A DNA stretch of 64,000 nucleotides from an uncultured Saprospiraceae bacterium (GTDB lineage Bacteria > Bacteroidota > Bacteroidia > Chitinophagales > Saprospiraceae), in contig CALFDU010000080.1 of assembly GCA_937950315.1 (NCBI GenBank), positions 1-64,000 on the forward strand, given 5' to 3'. This document shows positions 26,428 through 35,506 of this stretch, in pieces. A model generated the notes under the pieces. That model saw only the letters and a list, made by a program, of their open reading frames with translations, ran no database searches and was not told where the DNA came from. Both the position numbers and the translations under genes were made by a program. Position 1 is the first letter of the stretch. Every line of letters begins with the position of its first letter.

Positions 26428-27117
26428 TTATTTATACATAGGTTCGCCGTTCAGATCATGCGTCAAGATATCACTCATATAGTCAAAGAAAGGTCTGACC
26501 GCTTTGTAATCTTTAACCAACTGCTTTAGAAAACCTTTGTCAGTTACTTCGCTGTCTTTGTATTTGACGTAAGTCAGAAATTGCTTGTATCTGAGTAAGT
26601 CTACCGCCGGATCTTCCTTATCAAATCCCTTTGGGCAAGTCTTCAATTGCTCGCCCTCCAGCTGCCCAAAGTGATCCTTGAACTTCTTACTTTTAAGTAT
26701 TTTTCTTAAGCGATCCGGATCTGAAGAAATCTGCTCACGGATCAATTTTAAATCTTCTTTATTAGGATTCCAAAACCCTGCGCCCATCATAGATTGTCCA
26801 CCCGGTTGAATGCCAAAATAATATCCTCCTCTCAACCAAGGAGTATCTCGATCCATGCTTCCTCCCATGTGTGTTTTGTACGGGCTCTTGTCTTTTGAAA
26901 AACGTACATCGCGATAAATTCTAAACAAGGTTTTCTTGGGAGATTTTTCAACAATGTTGTCATGCTTTTGCATCTCTTGCATCAGAGCAGCAGCAAAACC
27001 TTGTAAGTTTTCATGCATCGCTTCGTAGCGAGGTTTGTTCTCTGCAAACCATTCTCGGTTGTTATTCTTGGATAAATCTTTTAAAAACTTAAGGGATGAT
27101 TTTTCAATAATTGACAT
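26428..27117 (-). CDS. DUF2461 family protein (TIGR02453)
   Basis: 229 residues. Family signatures are visible in order: FLKDLSKNNNREWFAENKP, RIYRDVRFSKDKSPYKTHMG, GGYYFGIQPGGQSMMGAGFW, and a C-terminal TYVKYKDSEVTD. Members are widespread soluble proteins of unknown biochemical function. It lies between lgt and a four-helix membrane protein on the same strand. Confidence 0.93.
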   Translation of the reverse strand: MSIIEKSSLKFLKDLSKNNNREWFAENKPRYEAMHENLQGFAAALMQEMQKHDNIVEKSPKKTLFRIYRDVRFSKDKSPYKTHMGGSMDRDTPWLRGGYYFGIQPGGQSMMGAGFWNPNKEDLKLIREQISSDPDRLRKILKSKKFKDHFGQLEGEQLKTCPKGFDKEDPAVDLLRYKQFLTYVKYKDSEVTDKGFLKQLVKDYKAVRPFFDYMSDILTHDLNGEPMYK

Positions 27118-27144
27118 GACTATCTTGATTATACTTTTTAAAAT

Positions 27145-28314
27145 TTATGCTTGACTGACACTTTCTTTGGGCAACATCCTGAGGACAATCGTTCCCACAA
27201 TACCCGTCAAAACAAATCCAATCGCAATCCATTGTGATAATGACCAGTCCATACCCATCAAGTCATATCTCGGATTTACACGGATTCCTTCGATGAAGAA
27301 CCTTTCGATTCCATTCAATATCAACATGATGAAAAACAACATCCCTGCGATTTTAACCCGCTTTCTCAATACCCACAATATCGCCATCACAAGAAAGGAC
27401 ATCGTGATTTCATAGATAGGGGTAGGGTAGACCGGCTCACTGAGTTTGTTGCAATATAATCCTTCGCACCCCTGCATGTATTCTCCTTGATTTAAAACAT
27501 TGTGCGGATAGTCATATGCCCATACCCAATCAGGTAAAAACCACCAGCTTGGTTGTGCTGCCAAGTTTACAATTCCCCAATCGCCATCTCCTGCGAAGTG
27601 ACAACCCATACGACCAACGGCATATCCTACCATAATCGCTGGCGCAGCCACATCCATCATATGTCTCGTATTCAAGCCAATCTTCCTAAAATACATCGGC
27701 ACAAAGATGAAGCAACAGATCAATCCTCCATAAATGGTCAATCCACTACCCGAAAACATCTGCCCAATTGGATCCTGCACAAAATCACTCCAGTTTTCCA
27801 ATAACGAAAATAACCTCGATCCCGCCACACCTACGATGGCACAGACAATCATAATATCTCCCAACTTCTTATGAGGAGCAACAAGATATTCGCCTTCTAC
27901 TGTCGTCGCCTCAGTTTTCTGGTTTCCTGTATAGTAATATATACCACCCAATACCAATCCACCGATGATCCCACCGATCCATGATCCTTGCATAGAAAAT
28001 ATGGTCCCAGAAGGATCTGCCTTGAATGCCGGAAAATTAGCCACGATATAAGGCAGCTTAAATCCAAAGAAAAAACCGATAATTCCATTGACTATCCCTT
28101 CACGGATCGCCATTTTGCTTTTATCAACTCGTTTGACTTTGATTTTTTGCAAGAGACCTTCGCCTTCTTTTCGGATCATTTCTCGACGCACAATACCAGC
28201 CGCAGAAAGCAGCGCAAGGGCCAAAAACACACCAAAAGTCTTAAAAATGGAGGTCCAATTGTCAACATTGGTACCTAACAGGTCGTGGAAAAAGTATGAG
28301 AGGTCTGGATACAT
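27145..28314 (-). CDS. lgt: Prolipoprotein diacylglyceryl transferase
   Basis: 389 residues, longer than the ~290 of E. coli Lgt because of extra N-terminal and loop sequence. The Lgt signature appears as VGRMGCHFAGDGDWG (analogue of GRIGNFxNGELWG), followed by PTPIYEITMSFLVMAILWVL and LILNGIERFFIEGIRVNPRY near the C-terminus. Seven or so membrane helices. It transfers diacylglycerol from phosphatidylglycerol to the lipobox Cys of prolipoproteins. Extended Lgt forms are usual in Bacteroidota. Confidence 0.9.
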   Translation of the reverse strand: MYPDLSYFFHDLLGTNVDNWTSIFKTFGVFLALALLSAAGIVRREMIRKEGEGLLQKIKVKRVDKSKMAIREGIVNGIIGFFFGFKLPYIVANFPAFKADPSGTIFSMQGSWIGGIIGGLVLGGIYYYTGNQKTEATTVEGEYLVAPHKKLGDIMIVCAIVGVAGSRLFSLLENWSDFVQDPIGQMFSGSGLTIYGGLICCFIFVPMYFRKIGLNTRHMMDVAAPAIMVGYAVGRMGCHFAGDGDWGIVNLAAQPSWWFLPDWVWAYDYPHNVLNQGEYMQGCEGLYCNKLSEPVYPTPIYEITMSFLVMAILWVLRKRVKIAGMLFFIMLILNGIERFFIEGIRVNPRYDLMGMDWSLSQWIAIGFVLTGIVGTIVLRMLPKESVSQA

Positions 28315-28468
28315 TGTATACTATTATTCATTTTGAATCACAAAATAGGAAACTGCTTGTCAATAAATCCAAATCTATATACTAATGCTCATATTTAATC
28401 TGTTAATACCGTATACTTGTATTTCCAAACACGCAATAGTTTCCCATTCCCTTTATTAATTTGACAAA

Positions 28469-29047
28469 ATGAACAGCTTGAAACAGTTATTTGTTATACT
28501 ATTATTATTGGTTGGTTCCATTGCATTTGGACAAGGCATGACCCTTCACGGCGGTACGAGCTCAATGAAAAGCGAGTTTTTAGCACTTACGCCTGATGAA
28601 ACTGCCCACTCTGGTTATCACCTGGGTGCCGACGGTAGATTAGGAGATGATGGTTTTTATTTCTTGGTCGGTCTTCAATACCACAAACTAAGCCTCAGCC
28701 CAACAGAAAAATTTTCTCTAATGCCGACAGACCCAAGCATGAACTTCATCAAAGGGAAAGGAGGTTTCGCCTTTAAAATCTTTCAGATAAACAAAGACAT
28801 CGTTGCAAGACTTAGAGTGTTAGGTACGATAGATTATTTACTGAATGGTCATAGTTTGAACCAAGATCTCGATCTGGATTCCAAACAATTTAACGAAGCT
28901 GTGGCTGGTGCAGGTGGAGGTCTAGAAATAGATGTTTATTTCATGACATTAAACTTAGAATACCAGAAAGGATTTTTTAATGCTTTGAATGAAACACCAG
29001 ATAGCTCCTTGGATTTTTTGACATTTTCCTTGGGAGTGAATTTTTAA
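28469..29047 (+). CDS. Outer-membrane beta-barrel protein (PorT/OmpW-like size)
   Basis: 192 residues. The signal peptide LFVILLLLVGSIAFGQ is cut before GMTLHGG. Alternating hydrophobic strands (YHLGADGRL, FYFLVGLQYHKL, VARLRVLGTIDYLL, LEIDVYFMTLNLEYQKGF) end in an aromatic terminal strand FSLGVNF, the outer-membrane insertion signal. It is an eight-strand-type small barrel of unknown role. It is divergent from lgt. Confidence 0.8.
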   Translation: MNSLKQLFVILLLLVGSIAFGQGMTLHGGTSSMKSEFLALTPDETAHSGYHLGADGRLGDDGFYFLVGLQYHKLSLSPTEKFSLMPTDPSMNFIKGKGGFAFKIFQINKDIVARLRVLGTIDYLLNGHSLNQDLDLDSKQFNEAVAGAGGGLEIDVYFMTLNLEYQKGFFNALNETPDSSLDFLTFSLGVNF

Positions 29048-29104
29048 AAAAGAAACATTTATCGCAGAAATAAAGATGGATGCGATCGATATAAAGAAGA
29101 ATTG

Positions 29105-30433
29105 TTAAACAAGAGACGCCTCATAGATTCCTTCAGGAGTCAGCGTTTCAAGTTTTACTGACCTGAGCTCGTTAACGAGCGAATCAACACCTTTTAGTTT
29201 TACCTTGATGTAGTTGCTGGTGAAGCCTGTGACATACTCTTGGTCTTTTGAATGCTCTATCAACACCCTTTTAACTTTTCCTTCGCTCTGTCTGTAAAAA
29301 GCACGCTTTTTCATGGCAGAGATATTTCTCAAGATTTCATTTCTTTCCTTTCGCGTCTTCATCGGGACCACATCTTTCATTTCACTGGCCAAAGTATTCG
29401 CCCTCTCAGAATAGGTAAATACATGGAAGTAATTTACATCCAGTTGCTTCAGAAATTCAACCGTTTCCTGAAAGTGCTCATCCGTTTCTCCTGGAAATCC
29501 TACGATTACATCTACACCTACACAACAATCTGGCATGGTTTCTCTGATCCATTCGATCCTTTCTTGGTAGAGTTCCCTCAAATATCTTCTCCTCATCAAC
29601 TTCAGAATTTCATTCGACCCTGATTGAAGAGGTATGTGAAAATGCGGCACAAATTTTTGAGAGCTTGAGACAAAACTGATAATCTCTTTCGTCAATAAAT
29701 TGGGTTCAATAGATGAAATTCTAAATCGCTCAATCCCTTCCGTCTGATCCAATGCTTCAATCAAGTCAATAAACAGCGCCTCTTTTTTTGGTTTGGTCCC
29801 CTCGATCACCTCCGTTCCATTTCCAAAGTCTCCAAGATTCACCCCAGTCAACACAATTTCTTTTACGCCTTTATCCGCAATCGTCCGCACATTTTTAAGC
29901 ACATTTTCTATCGTATCACTTCTTGATTTTCCTCGTGCCTGCGGTATCGTACAGAAAGAACAATTGTAATTACAACCATCCTGTACCTTAAGAAATGACC
30001 TCGTTCGATCACCAAATGAAAATGATTCCACAAAACTATTGGCTTCCTCAACTTCACCCGCGATCACCATCCCTTTGTCTGTGGTAGTAATCTGATCGAT
30101 GTAATTCAACACATTGAATTTCTGGGCAGCACCCAACACAAGATCAACGCCTGGAATATTGGATATCTCTTCGGGCTTCAACTGAGCGTAACACCCGATG
30201 ACCACAATTTTTGAATCTGGATTTGCCTTTTGCGCTTGACGCACCGCATACCGACACTTACGATCCGCAAAGTCAGTTACTGAACAAGTATTGATCACAT
30301 AAACATTGGCCGGCTCACCAAAATTAACCGTCGCATAGCCCTTATCCTCAAACATTCTACGAATGCTCGAAGTCTCTGAGAAGTTTAATTTACATCCCAA
30401 GGTATGAAACGCTGCCGTCTGTGGTGTGGACAT
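29105..30433 (-). CDS. mtaB: tRNA (N6-L-threonylcarbamoyladenosine(37)-C2)-methylthiotransferase
   Basis: 442 residues. UPF0004 domain (FHTLGCKLNFSETSSI, VINTCSVTDFADRKCR, VIGCYAQL), radical-SAM domain with the cluster motif CNYNCSFCTIPQARGKSRS, substrate segment VGFPGETDEHFQET, and a C-terminal TRAM domain. Three N-terminal Cys plus the CxxxCxxC triad bind two [4Fe-4S] clusters. It converts t6A to ms2t6A in tRNAs reading ANN codons. A TATCTTTG box lies six bases before the ATG. Confidence 0.96.
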   Translation of the reverse strand: MSTPQTAAFHTLGCKLNFSETSSIRRMFEDKGYATVNFGEPANVYVINTCSVTDFADRKCRYAVRQAQKANPDSKIVVIGCYAQLKPEEISNIPGVDLVLGAAQKFNVLNYIDQITTTDKGMVIAGEVEEANSFVESFSFGDRTRSFLKVQDGCNYNCSFCTIPQARGKSRSDTIENVLKNVRTIADKGVKEIVLTGVNLGDFGNGTEVIEGTKPKKEALFIDLIEALDQTEGIERFRISSIEPNLLTKEIISFVSSSQKFVPHFHIPLQSGSNEILKLMRRRYLRELYQERIEWIRETMPDCCVGVDVIVGFPGETDEHFQETVEFLKQLDVNYFHVFTYSERANTLASEMKDVVPMKTRKERNEILRNISAMKKRAFYRQSEGKVKRVLIEHSKDQEYVTGFTSNYIKVKLKGVDSLVNELRSVKLETLTPEGIYEASLV

Positions 30434-30438
30434 GCCGC

Positions 30439-30446
30439 AAAGATAA
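30439..30446 (-). promoter_or_regulatory. Putative -7 box giving a near-leaderless mtaB transcript
   Basis: On the minus strand the sequence reads TATCTTTG, a full TAnnTTTG match, ending only five bases before the mtaB ATG. No clear -33 TTG is found at the usual spacing. Confidence 0.3.
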
Positions 30447-30631
30447 TTTATCGTCCTATTTATTCTACTTTCGTCAAATATTTATACTTCCCACTTTGAA
30501 TTACTTTTTTACCCTCATTAAGTCCTTTTTGTATCTCTGAAACCCATTTTTTGGTCATTCTATTTAACAAGCTTAGCTTTAAGGATATGTTTTTCAATCA
30601 CTTCACTATATTTACAAGCTAAGTCCTAAAA

Positions 30632-32641
30632 ATGAAGCTGAAATATCTGTTGGTATTAATCCTATTTGCATGCATAACCAGCTGTGTGCCTGAGTCTAAG
30701 ATCGAATTGACCGAGGTAAAAATCGATTTACAAAACCAGGTAGTACAACGCATCATTGATCACGAATTGGAGCAGAATCGCGATAGCCTATTCGCTTACG
30801 CCAATTCTCCCGACCCTACACACAGATACCTCGTCGCTAGAGCATTTTCATCTTTTCAGACTGAACGTTCACTAGATATCCTGGACAGTCTTATACACGA
30901 CCCATCCAAAAGAGTAGCTGCCATGGCTGCATACTCGCTTGGCCAATTGGGCTCACCCAAAGCGGAAAAGATATTGGTCAACGCATTCAAATCCCAAGAT
31001 ACTTCTTCCGTCAACAACATATTGAACAGCCGGATATTAGAAGCCATCGGTAAGACGGGAAGTGGCAAAATGCTAGAAGCACTCGCATCAGTGACCACAT
31101 ATAGAAATACAGATACTTTATTGTTGCTCGGACAGACAAGAGGTTTTTACCAATTTGCCCAACGTGGAATTATTTCAGACAATGCAACCAAAATGGTCAT
31201 CGGCTATATCAATGATAAAATGTATCCAAGCTCTGTAAGACTAATGTCAGCCCAATATCTCGCCCGCAACGAAGCGGTGAAAATTGATGACTACAAATTT
31301 CAAATAACACAGGCACTCATCAAAGAGCAAAATCCGGATATAAAAATGACACTTGCTTTGGCTCTGAGAAAAATATCGGATAAAGAAATTCAAGATGTTC
31401 TGCTTAGTCAATTTGAATTAGATCAAGATTGGAGAGTAAGAGCCAATATTATAAAGGCCATCGCCGCACAAGATTATATCACTGGAGCAGAATTGATGAT
31501 AGAAACCCTCAATGATCCAGACCTAAGAATCGGGCTAGCAGCCGCTGACTTTTTTGTCAACAACGGAAACAAAGACGATGCAGTTGTATACCGTAGTCTG
31601 GCAAGACAAAAAGAAAGACCTTGGCAAGTGCGATCGCGATTGTACTATGCAGTATTTAAGAACCTGCCATATTACTATACCAAAACGCTGACAGCCACTC
31701 GATATGACATACTAAAAGTCATCGAGGAGGAAGAGAATAAATTTGCGAAAGCGGCATACATATCTGCTTTAGGAAATGATCCTGGTGCATATTCTGACTT
31801 GATAAAAATGATGGAAGAAGCGGACAACCATACCGTCAAGCATGCTATTATCATGGCCTTACAAACCATCGTAAACCATGATGAATTCAACCAGACTTTC
31901 CAGACCACAAGAGGTTACGTGAAAAGACAAATCCTTGCATTGATCAACGAAGCCTTGGAATCAAACGATCCGGGATTGGTCGCAGTAGCCGGTGACATGA
32001 TCGCCAGTGAAAAGGCGGGATTTAATACTATGATCGATTCGACTACTTTGATAGAAAATGCGCTTGATGAGCTAAATATTCCAAGAGATATTGAAGCCTA
32101 TCATGCCTTGGAAAAAGCACTGGCCTTCATGAAAGGAGTGAAAGATCCAGTCTTGACCAAAGTCGATGCTAAGTTCGATCCAGACTTTAAGTTGCTAAAC
32201 CACTTTAAACAAGGAAACAATGTGATTGTGAAAACCAGCCGTGGTGTATTTACCATTGAATTGTATCCAGAACACGCACCAGTTTCGGTCATTAATTTCC
32301 TGAGCTTGGCCAATGATGGATACTACAATGGAAAAGAAGTGCATCGTGTTGTACCCAACTTTGTGACCCAACTGGGATGCAATAGGGGAGACGGATACGG
32401 TAGCCTTGATTACAACATTCGGTCTGAAGTAGGACCGATGTATTATGATGGAGAAGGCTATGTTGGGTATGCATCAGCAGGATTGCATACTGAGTCTTCT
32501 CAATGGTTTGTAACCCATTCTTCAGCGCCACATCTCGATGGTAAATACACCATTTTTGGGAAAGTGATAGAAGGAATGGATGTTTTATCTAATATAGAAA
32601 TCGGTGATGTTATCGAGGACATCATTGTAAAAATAATATAA
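30632..32641 (+). CDS. Lipoprotein with HEAT-like repeats and C-terminal cyclophilin-type PPIase
   Basis: 669 residues. The lipoprotein signal LLVLILFACITSC puts the lipidated Cys at residue 18. Residues ~50-510 are helical HEAT-like repeats (DPSKRVAAMAAYSLGQLGSP, DWRVRANIIKAIAAQ, DPDLRIGLAAADFFVNNG). From ~528 a cyclophilin domain follows: VKTSRGVFTIELYPEHAPV, NFLSLANDGYYNGKEVHRVV, LGCNRGDGYG, SSQWFVTH, GKYTIFGKVIEGMDVL. The catalytic-type Arg and Phe/Gln residues are mostly recognisable (HRVVPNFVTQLG). It is probably a periplasm-facing foldase on a helical scaffold. Its stop shares one base with the gcvT start (TAATG), so the two are co-translated. Confidence 0.85.
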   Translation: MKLKYLLVLILFACITSCVPESKIELTEVKIDLQNQVVQRIIDHELEQNRDSLFAYANSPDPTHRYLVARAFSSFQTERSLDILDSLIHDPSKRVAAMAAYSLGQLGSPKAEKILVNAFKSQDTSSVNNILNSRILEAIGKTGSGKMLEALASVTTYRNTDTLLLLGQTRGFYQFAQRGIISDNATKMVIGYINDKMYPSSVRLMSAQYLARNEAVKIDDYKFQITQALIKEQNPDIKMTLALALRKISDKEIQDVLLSQFELDQDWRVRANIIKAIAAQDYITGAELMIETLNDPDLRIGLAAADFFVNNGNKDDAVVYRSLARQKERPWQVRSRLYYAVFKNLPYYYTKTLTATRYDILKVIEEEENKFAKAAYISALGNDPGAYSDLIKMMEEADNHTVKHAIIMALQTIVNHDEFNQTFQTTRGYVKRQILALINEALESNDPGLVAVAGDMIASEKAGFNTMIDSTTLIENALDELNIPRDIEAYHALEKALAFMKGVKDPVLTKVDAKFDPDFKLLNHFKQGNNVIVKTSRGVFTIELYPEHAPVSVINFLSLANDGYYNGKEVHRVVPNFVTQLGCNRGDGYGSLDYNIRSEVGPMYYDGEGYVGYASAGLHTESSQWFVTHSSAPHLDGKYTIFGKVIEGMDVLSNIEIGDVIEDIIVKII

Positions 32642-33750
32642 TGAAAAAGACCGCTTTGTATGATGTTCATGCCGCACTGGGTGCTAAAATTGTCCCATTT
32701 GCAGGTTATGAAATGCCACTGAAGTATACCAATATTATTGATGAACATAAGGCCGTAAGATCCAATTGTGGAATGTTTGATGTTTCACACATGGGACAAT
32801 TTATTGTAAGAGGGAAAGAAGCCCTTCAGCTTGTCCAGATCATCAGTAGCAATGACGCATCATTGCTTGAAATCGGAGCAGCTCAGTATTCTGCTATCAT
32901 GAATAGTACAGGTGGAATCGTGGACGACATGATTGTGTATAGACTTGATGAGGATATGTGCTCTGAAGGAGAGCAAGCATTCATGTTGGTCGTCAATGCC
33001 TCCAACATTGATAAAGATCTCGCTTGGATTAATGAGAACAATACTTTTGATACACGCGTTATAAACATTTCTGATAAGACGGGATTACTCGCCATTCAAG
33101 GACCCAATGCAACAAAATTGTTGCAGACCATGACGGATGTTGTATTGGATGAAGTGAAGTTCTATCACTTCACCAAAGGCACCTTTGCCGGTATTGATAA
33201 TGTTCTGATTAGTGCAACAGGATATACTGGGGCAGGCGGATTTGAACTTTATGTACAAAACGATCAACTGGAAAATCTATGGAATAGCATCATGGAGAAA
33301 GGAAAGGAGTTTGATCTTGCACCCGTTGGACTAGGCGCAAGAGATACTCTAAGACTTGAGATGGGATACTGTCTTTACGGCAACGATATCAACGACGAGA
33401 CATCTCCAGTCATAGCAGGATTAAATTGGATTTCCAAACCAGACAAGTCACCTACCTTCATCGGAATAGAACACTTCAAAGAAATCAAAGCCAACAAATC
33501 AAGAGATATATTGGTCGGATTTGTCATGGACGGAAAAAGGATTCCGAGGCATGATTATGCAATTCTAGATATAGAAGGAAATACAATAGGCAAAGTAACG
33601 TCAGGAGCCATGTCTCCGAGCCTTGAAATACCAATTGGAATGGGATATGTCCCGCGATCATTCAGAAAAGCGGACACAGAAATCCAGATTCAAGTTGGAA
33701 AAAAATTAATGCCCGCCAAAGTCGTAAAAATGCCTTTCATCAACCAATAA
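32641..33750 (+). CDS. gcvT: Aminomethyltransferase, glycine cleavage T protein
   Basis: 369 residues. KKTALYDVHAALGAKIVPFAG, MFDVSHMGQFIVRG, DDMIVYRL, LLAIQGPNATKLLQ, SATGYTGAGGFELYV and GLGARDTLRLEMGYCLYG are all GcvT signatures, and the C-terminal barrel ends RKADTEIQIQVG. It transfers the methylene group from the lipoyl H protein to tetrahydrofolate. No gcvH or gcvP lies nearby. Confidence 0.97.
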   Translation: MKKTALYDVHAALGAKIVPFAGYEMPLKYTNIIDEHKAVRSNCGMFDVSHMGQFIVRGKEALQLVQIISSNDASLLEIGAAQYSAIMNSTGGIVDDMIVYRLDEDMCSEGEQAFMLVVNASNIDKDLAWINENNTFDTRVINISDKTGLLAIQGPNATKLLQTMTDVVLDEVKFYHFTKGTFAGIDNVLISATGYTGAGGFELYVQNDQLENLWNSIMEKGKEFDLAPVGLGARDTLRLEMGYCLYGNDINDETSPVIAGLNWISKPDKSPTFIGIEHFKEIKANKSRDILVGFVMDGKRIPRHDYAILDIEGNTIGKVTSGAMSPSLEIPIGMGYVPRSFRKADTEIQIQVGKKLMPAKVVKMPFINQ

Positions 33751-33766
33751 AGACATTTTACCTCCT

Positions 33767-33801
33767 ATTTGAGATATTAATGAACAATTTGAGATATATC
33801 T
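33767..33801 (+). repeat. Direct repeat and palindrome upstream of the GbsR-like regulator
   Basis: ATTTGAGATAT occurs at 33767-33777 and 33787-33797, exactly 20 bp start to start, about two helix turns. The second copy runs into the palindrome AGATATATCT. The array ends 24 bases before the regulator start and could be an autoregulatory operator. Confidence 0.45.
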
Positions 33802-33824
33802 AGTTAGATTGTACAAGTTAATAT

Positions 33825-34325
33825 ATGCAGTACCAAGAAGGAAAAGACAAGTTTATTAAAACCTGGGGCGAATTAGGCACCAATTGGGGTATTAATAAGA
33901 CCATGGGCCAGATCCATGGCTTGCTACTTATTGCTACAGAAGAATACACCACAGATGCTATCATGGAAGAACTCCATATCTCTCGTGGTAACGTCAACAT
34001 GAACCTTCGTTCGCTAGTAGAATGGGGATTGATAAGTAAAGTCGAAAAACAAGGCGATCGAAAAGACTATTACGCCGCAGAAAAAGACATCTGGACTGTT
34101 TTTAGACAAATCATCAAAAAAAGAAAAGAAAAGGAGCTTCATCCCATGATACACCTCATCGAAGAAGTCTCAGAAATGAATCCCACCGACGAAAAATCAT
34201 CAGAATTTATTAAAATGATGAATGAGTTGGCCCTTTTTTCCAACAAGGCAGACAAAACCCTCGACAACCTCGTAAATTCAAAAGCCAATATCCTGGTTTC
34301 AAGCTATCTGAAATTTATGCGCTAA
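33825..34325 (+). CDS. GbsR/MarR-family transcriptional regulator
   Basis: 166 residues. An N-terminal helix (FIKTWGELGTNWGINKTMG) is followed by a winged helix-turn-helix (IHGLLLIATEEYTTDAIMEE, HISRGNVNMNLRSLVEWGLI, GDRKDYYAAEKD) and a C-terminal dimerisation helix. This matches the GbsR-like branch of MarR proteins. Known members control osmoprotectant or membrane-stress genes. Its target here is unknown. The direct repeat just upstream may be its own operator. Confidence 0.88.
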   Translation: MQYQEGKDKFIKTWGELGTNWGINKTMGQIHGLLLIATEEYTTDAIMEELHISRGNVNMNLRSLVEWGLISKVEKQGDRKDYYAAEKDIWTVFRQIIKKRKEKELHPMIHLIEEVSEMNPTDEKSSEFIKMMNELALFSNKADKTLDNLVNSKANILVSSYLKFMR

Positions 34326-34363
34326 TTGACCGCAAAAGATTCACCGCTTAGTCCAATCAATTA

Positions 34364-34371
34364 TATATTTG
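34364..34371 (+). promoter_or_regulatory. Putative -7 box of the DUF1015 operon
   Basis: TATATTTG, 22 bases before the ATG of the DUF1015 gene. The -33 region is poor (TTCACC). Confidence 0.35.
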
Positions 34372-34393
34372 TCTTAAGACAAAAAACGAAACC

Positions 34394-35506
34394 ATGAAAC
34401 TGATTCCCTTTCAGGGACTTTTTCCAAAGTCTAATTTGATTGCCGACCTTGATTCCTTCTTCTCGAATGTAAAGTTTAATTACAGTCAGATTGTTGAAAA
34501 TGGGTTTTACGATAAGGATCCTTCAGAGGCTGTTTATCTATATCAGATCGTTGGAAAAAAGAACAGCCATTATGGACTTGTCGCCGCAGTGGATATCCAA
34601 GAACTCATCACGGACAAGATCCTGCCTCATGAAAAAACCTTGGCTGCCAAAGAACAAGAACAACTCCAACTAACCCTTGAGCGAAAAGCATTTATAAAAC
34701 CGATACTACTCGGGTTCAAACCATTCAAAGGCTTTAAAGATTTTGCTGAAAAACAAATCAAAAGCAATCCTGATGTTGAACTAAAACTAAAAAGCAAAAA
34801 AGAAATACATCGATTCTGGAAAATCAATTCCGGTGAAGAACTTCAGTTGATTTCCAAAATGTTCAAAAAGAAAGTGTCCAAGTCTTACATCGCAGATGGC
34901 CATCATAGATGTTCCATTTCGAAAATTCTTTGGAACCAATCCCAAAATCAAACAGTCCCTTACAAGTTAGAATCAATACTAACGGTGCTGATGCCTTTTG
35001 ACCAATTGGTCATAAACGACTTCAATCGTGTCATAGAATTGGGAAACGATATTTATCCATCTAACTTTATCGCAAAATTATCTAAGTATTTCAAAATTGT
35101 GGAATTAAAATCCAAAGCAAAACCATCCACGAAATATGAGATTACGATGTTTATCGATGAACAATGGTATCGCTTACGGTGGAAAAAATCTGTGCTCAAA
35201 AAGTATGGAAAGAAACACAAAGTCCTGCTGGATTATTTCTTACTCAATGAGATCGTCCTGAAGAAAATTTTATGCATTGAAGATGTACGCAACCACGACG
35301 GTATCAAATACATACCAGGCGTAGAAAAATTTAAAGGCATTTATAAAGCGGCCAGAAATATGGACTCACCCGTTGGTATGATGTTGTTTCCATTATCTGA
35401 TACCGAAATCTGCTACTACGCTGATAATGAAAAAATTCTTCCGCCCAAAAGTTCTTATTTTGAGCCAAGGGTTATTAATGGAATGCTTGTTCAAGAATTA
35501 AAATGA
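34394..35506 (+). CDS. DUF1015 family protein
   Basis: 370 residues. The family landmarks are clear: VYLYQIVG, ILPHEKTLAAKEQEQLQLTL, RFWKINSGEELQLISKMF, and the signature SYIADGHHRCSI. A further conserved-looking end reads DVRNHDGIKYIPGVE. Members are soluble proteins of unknown biochemical activity. The conserved His/Asp cluster suggests a metal or phosphate site. The stop overlaps the next gene by 4 nt, so it is coupled to the amidohydrolase. Confidence 0.92.
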   Translation: MKLIPFQGLFPKSNLIADLDSFFSNVKFNYSQIVENGFYDKDPSEAVYLYQIVGKKNSHYGLVAAVDIQELITDKILPHEKTLAAKEQEQLQLTLERKAFIKPILLGFKPFKGFKDFAEKQIKSNPDVELKLKSKKEIHRFWKINSGEELQLISKMFKKKVSKSYIADGHHRCSISKILWNQSQNQTVPYKLESILTVLMPFDQLVINDFNRVIELGNDIYPSNFIAKLSKYFKIVELKSKAKPSTKYEITMFIDEQWYRLRWKKSVLKKYGKKHKVLLDYFLLNEIVLKKILCIEDVRNHDGIKYIPGVEKFKGIYKAARNMDSPVGMMLFPLSDTEICYYADNEKILPPKSSYFEPRVINGMLVQELK

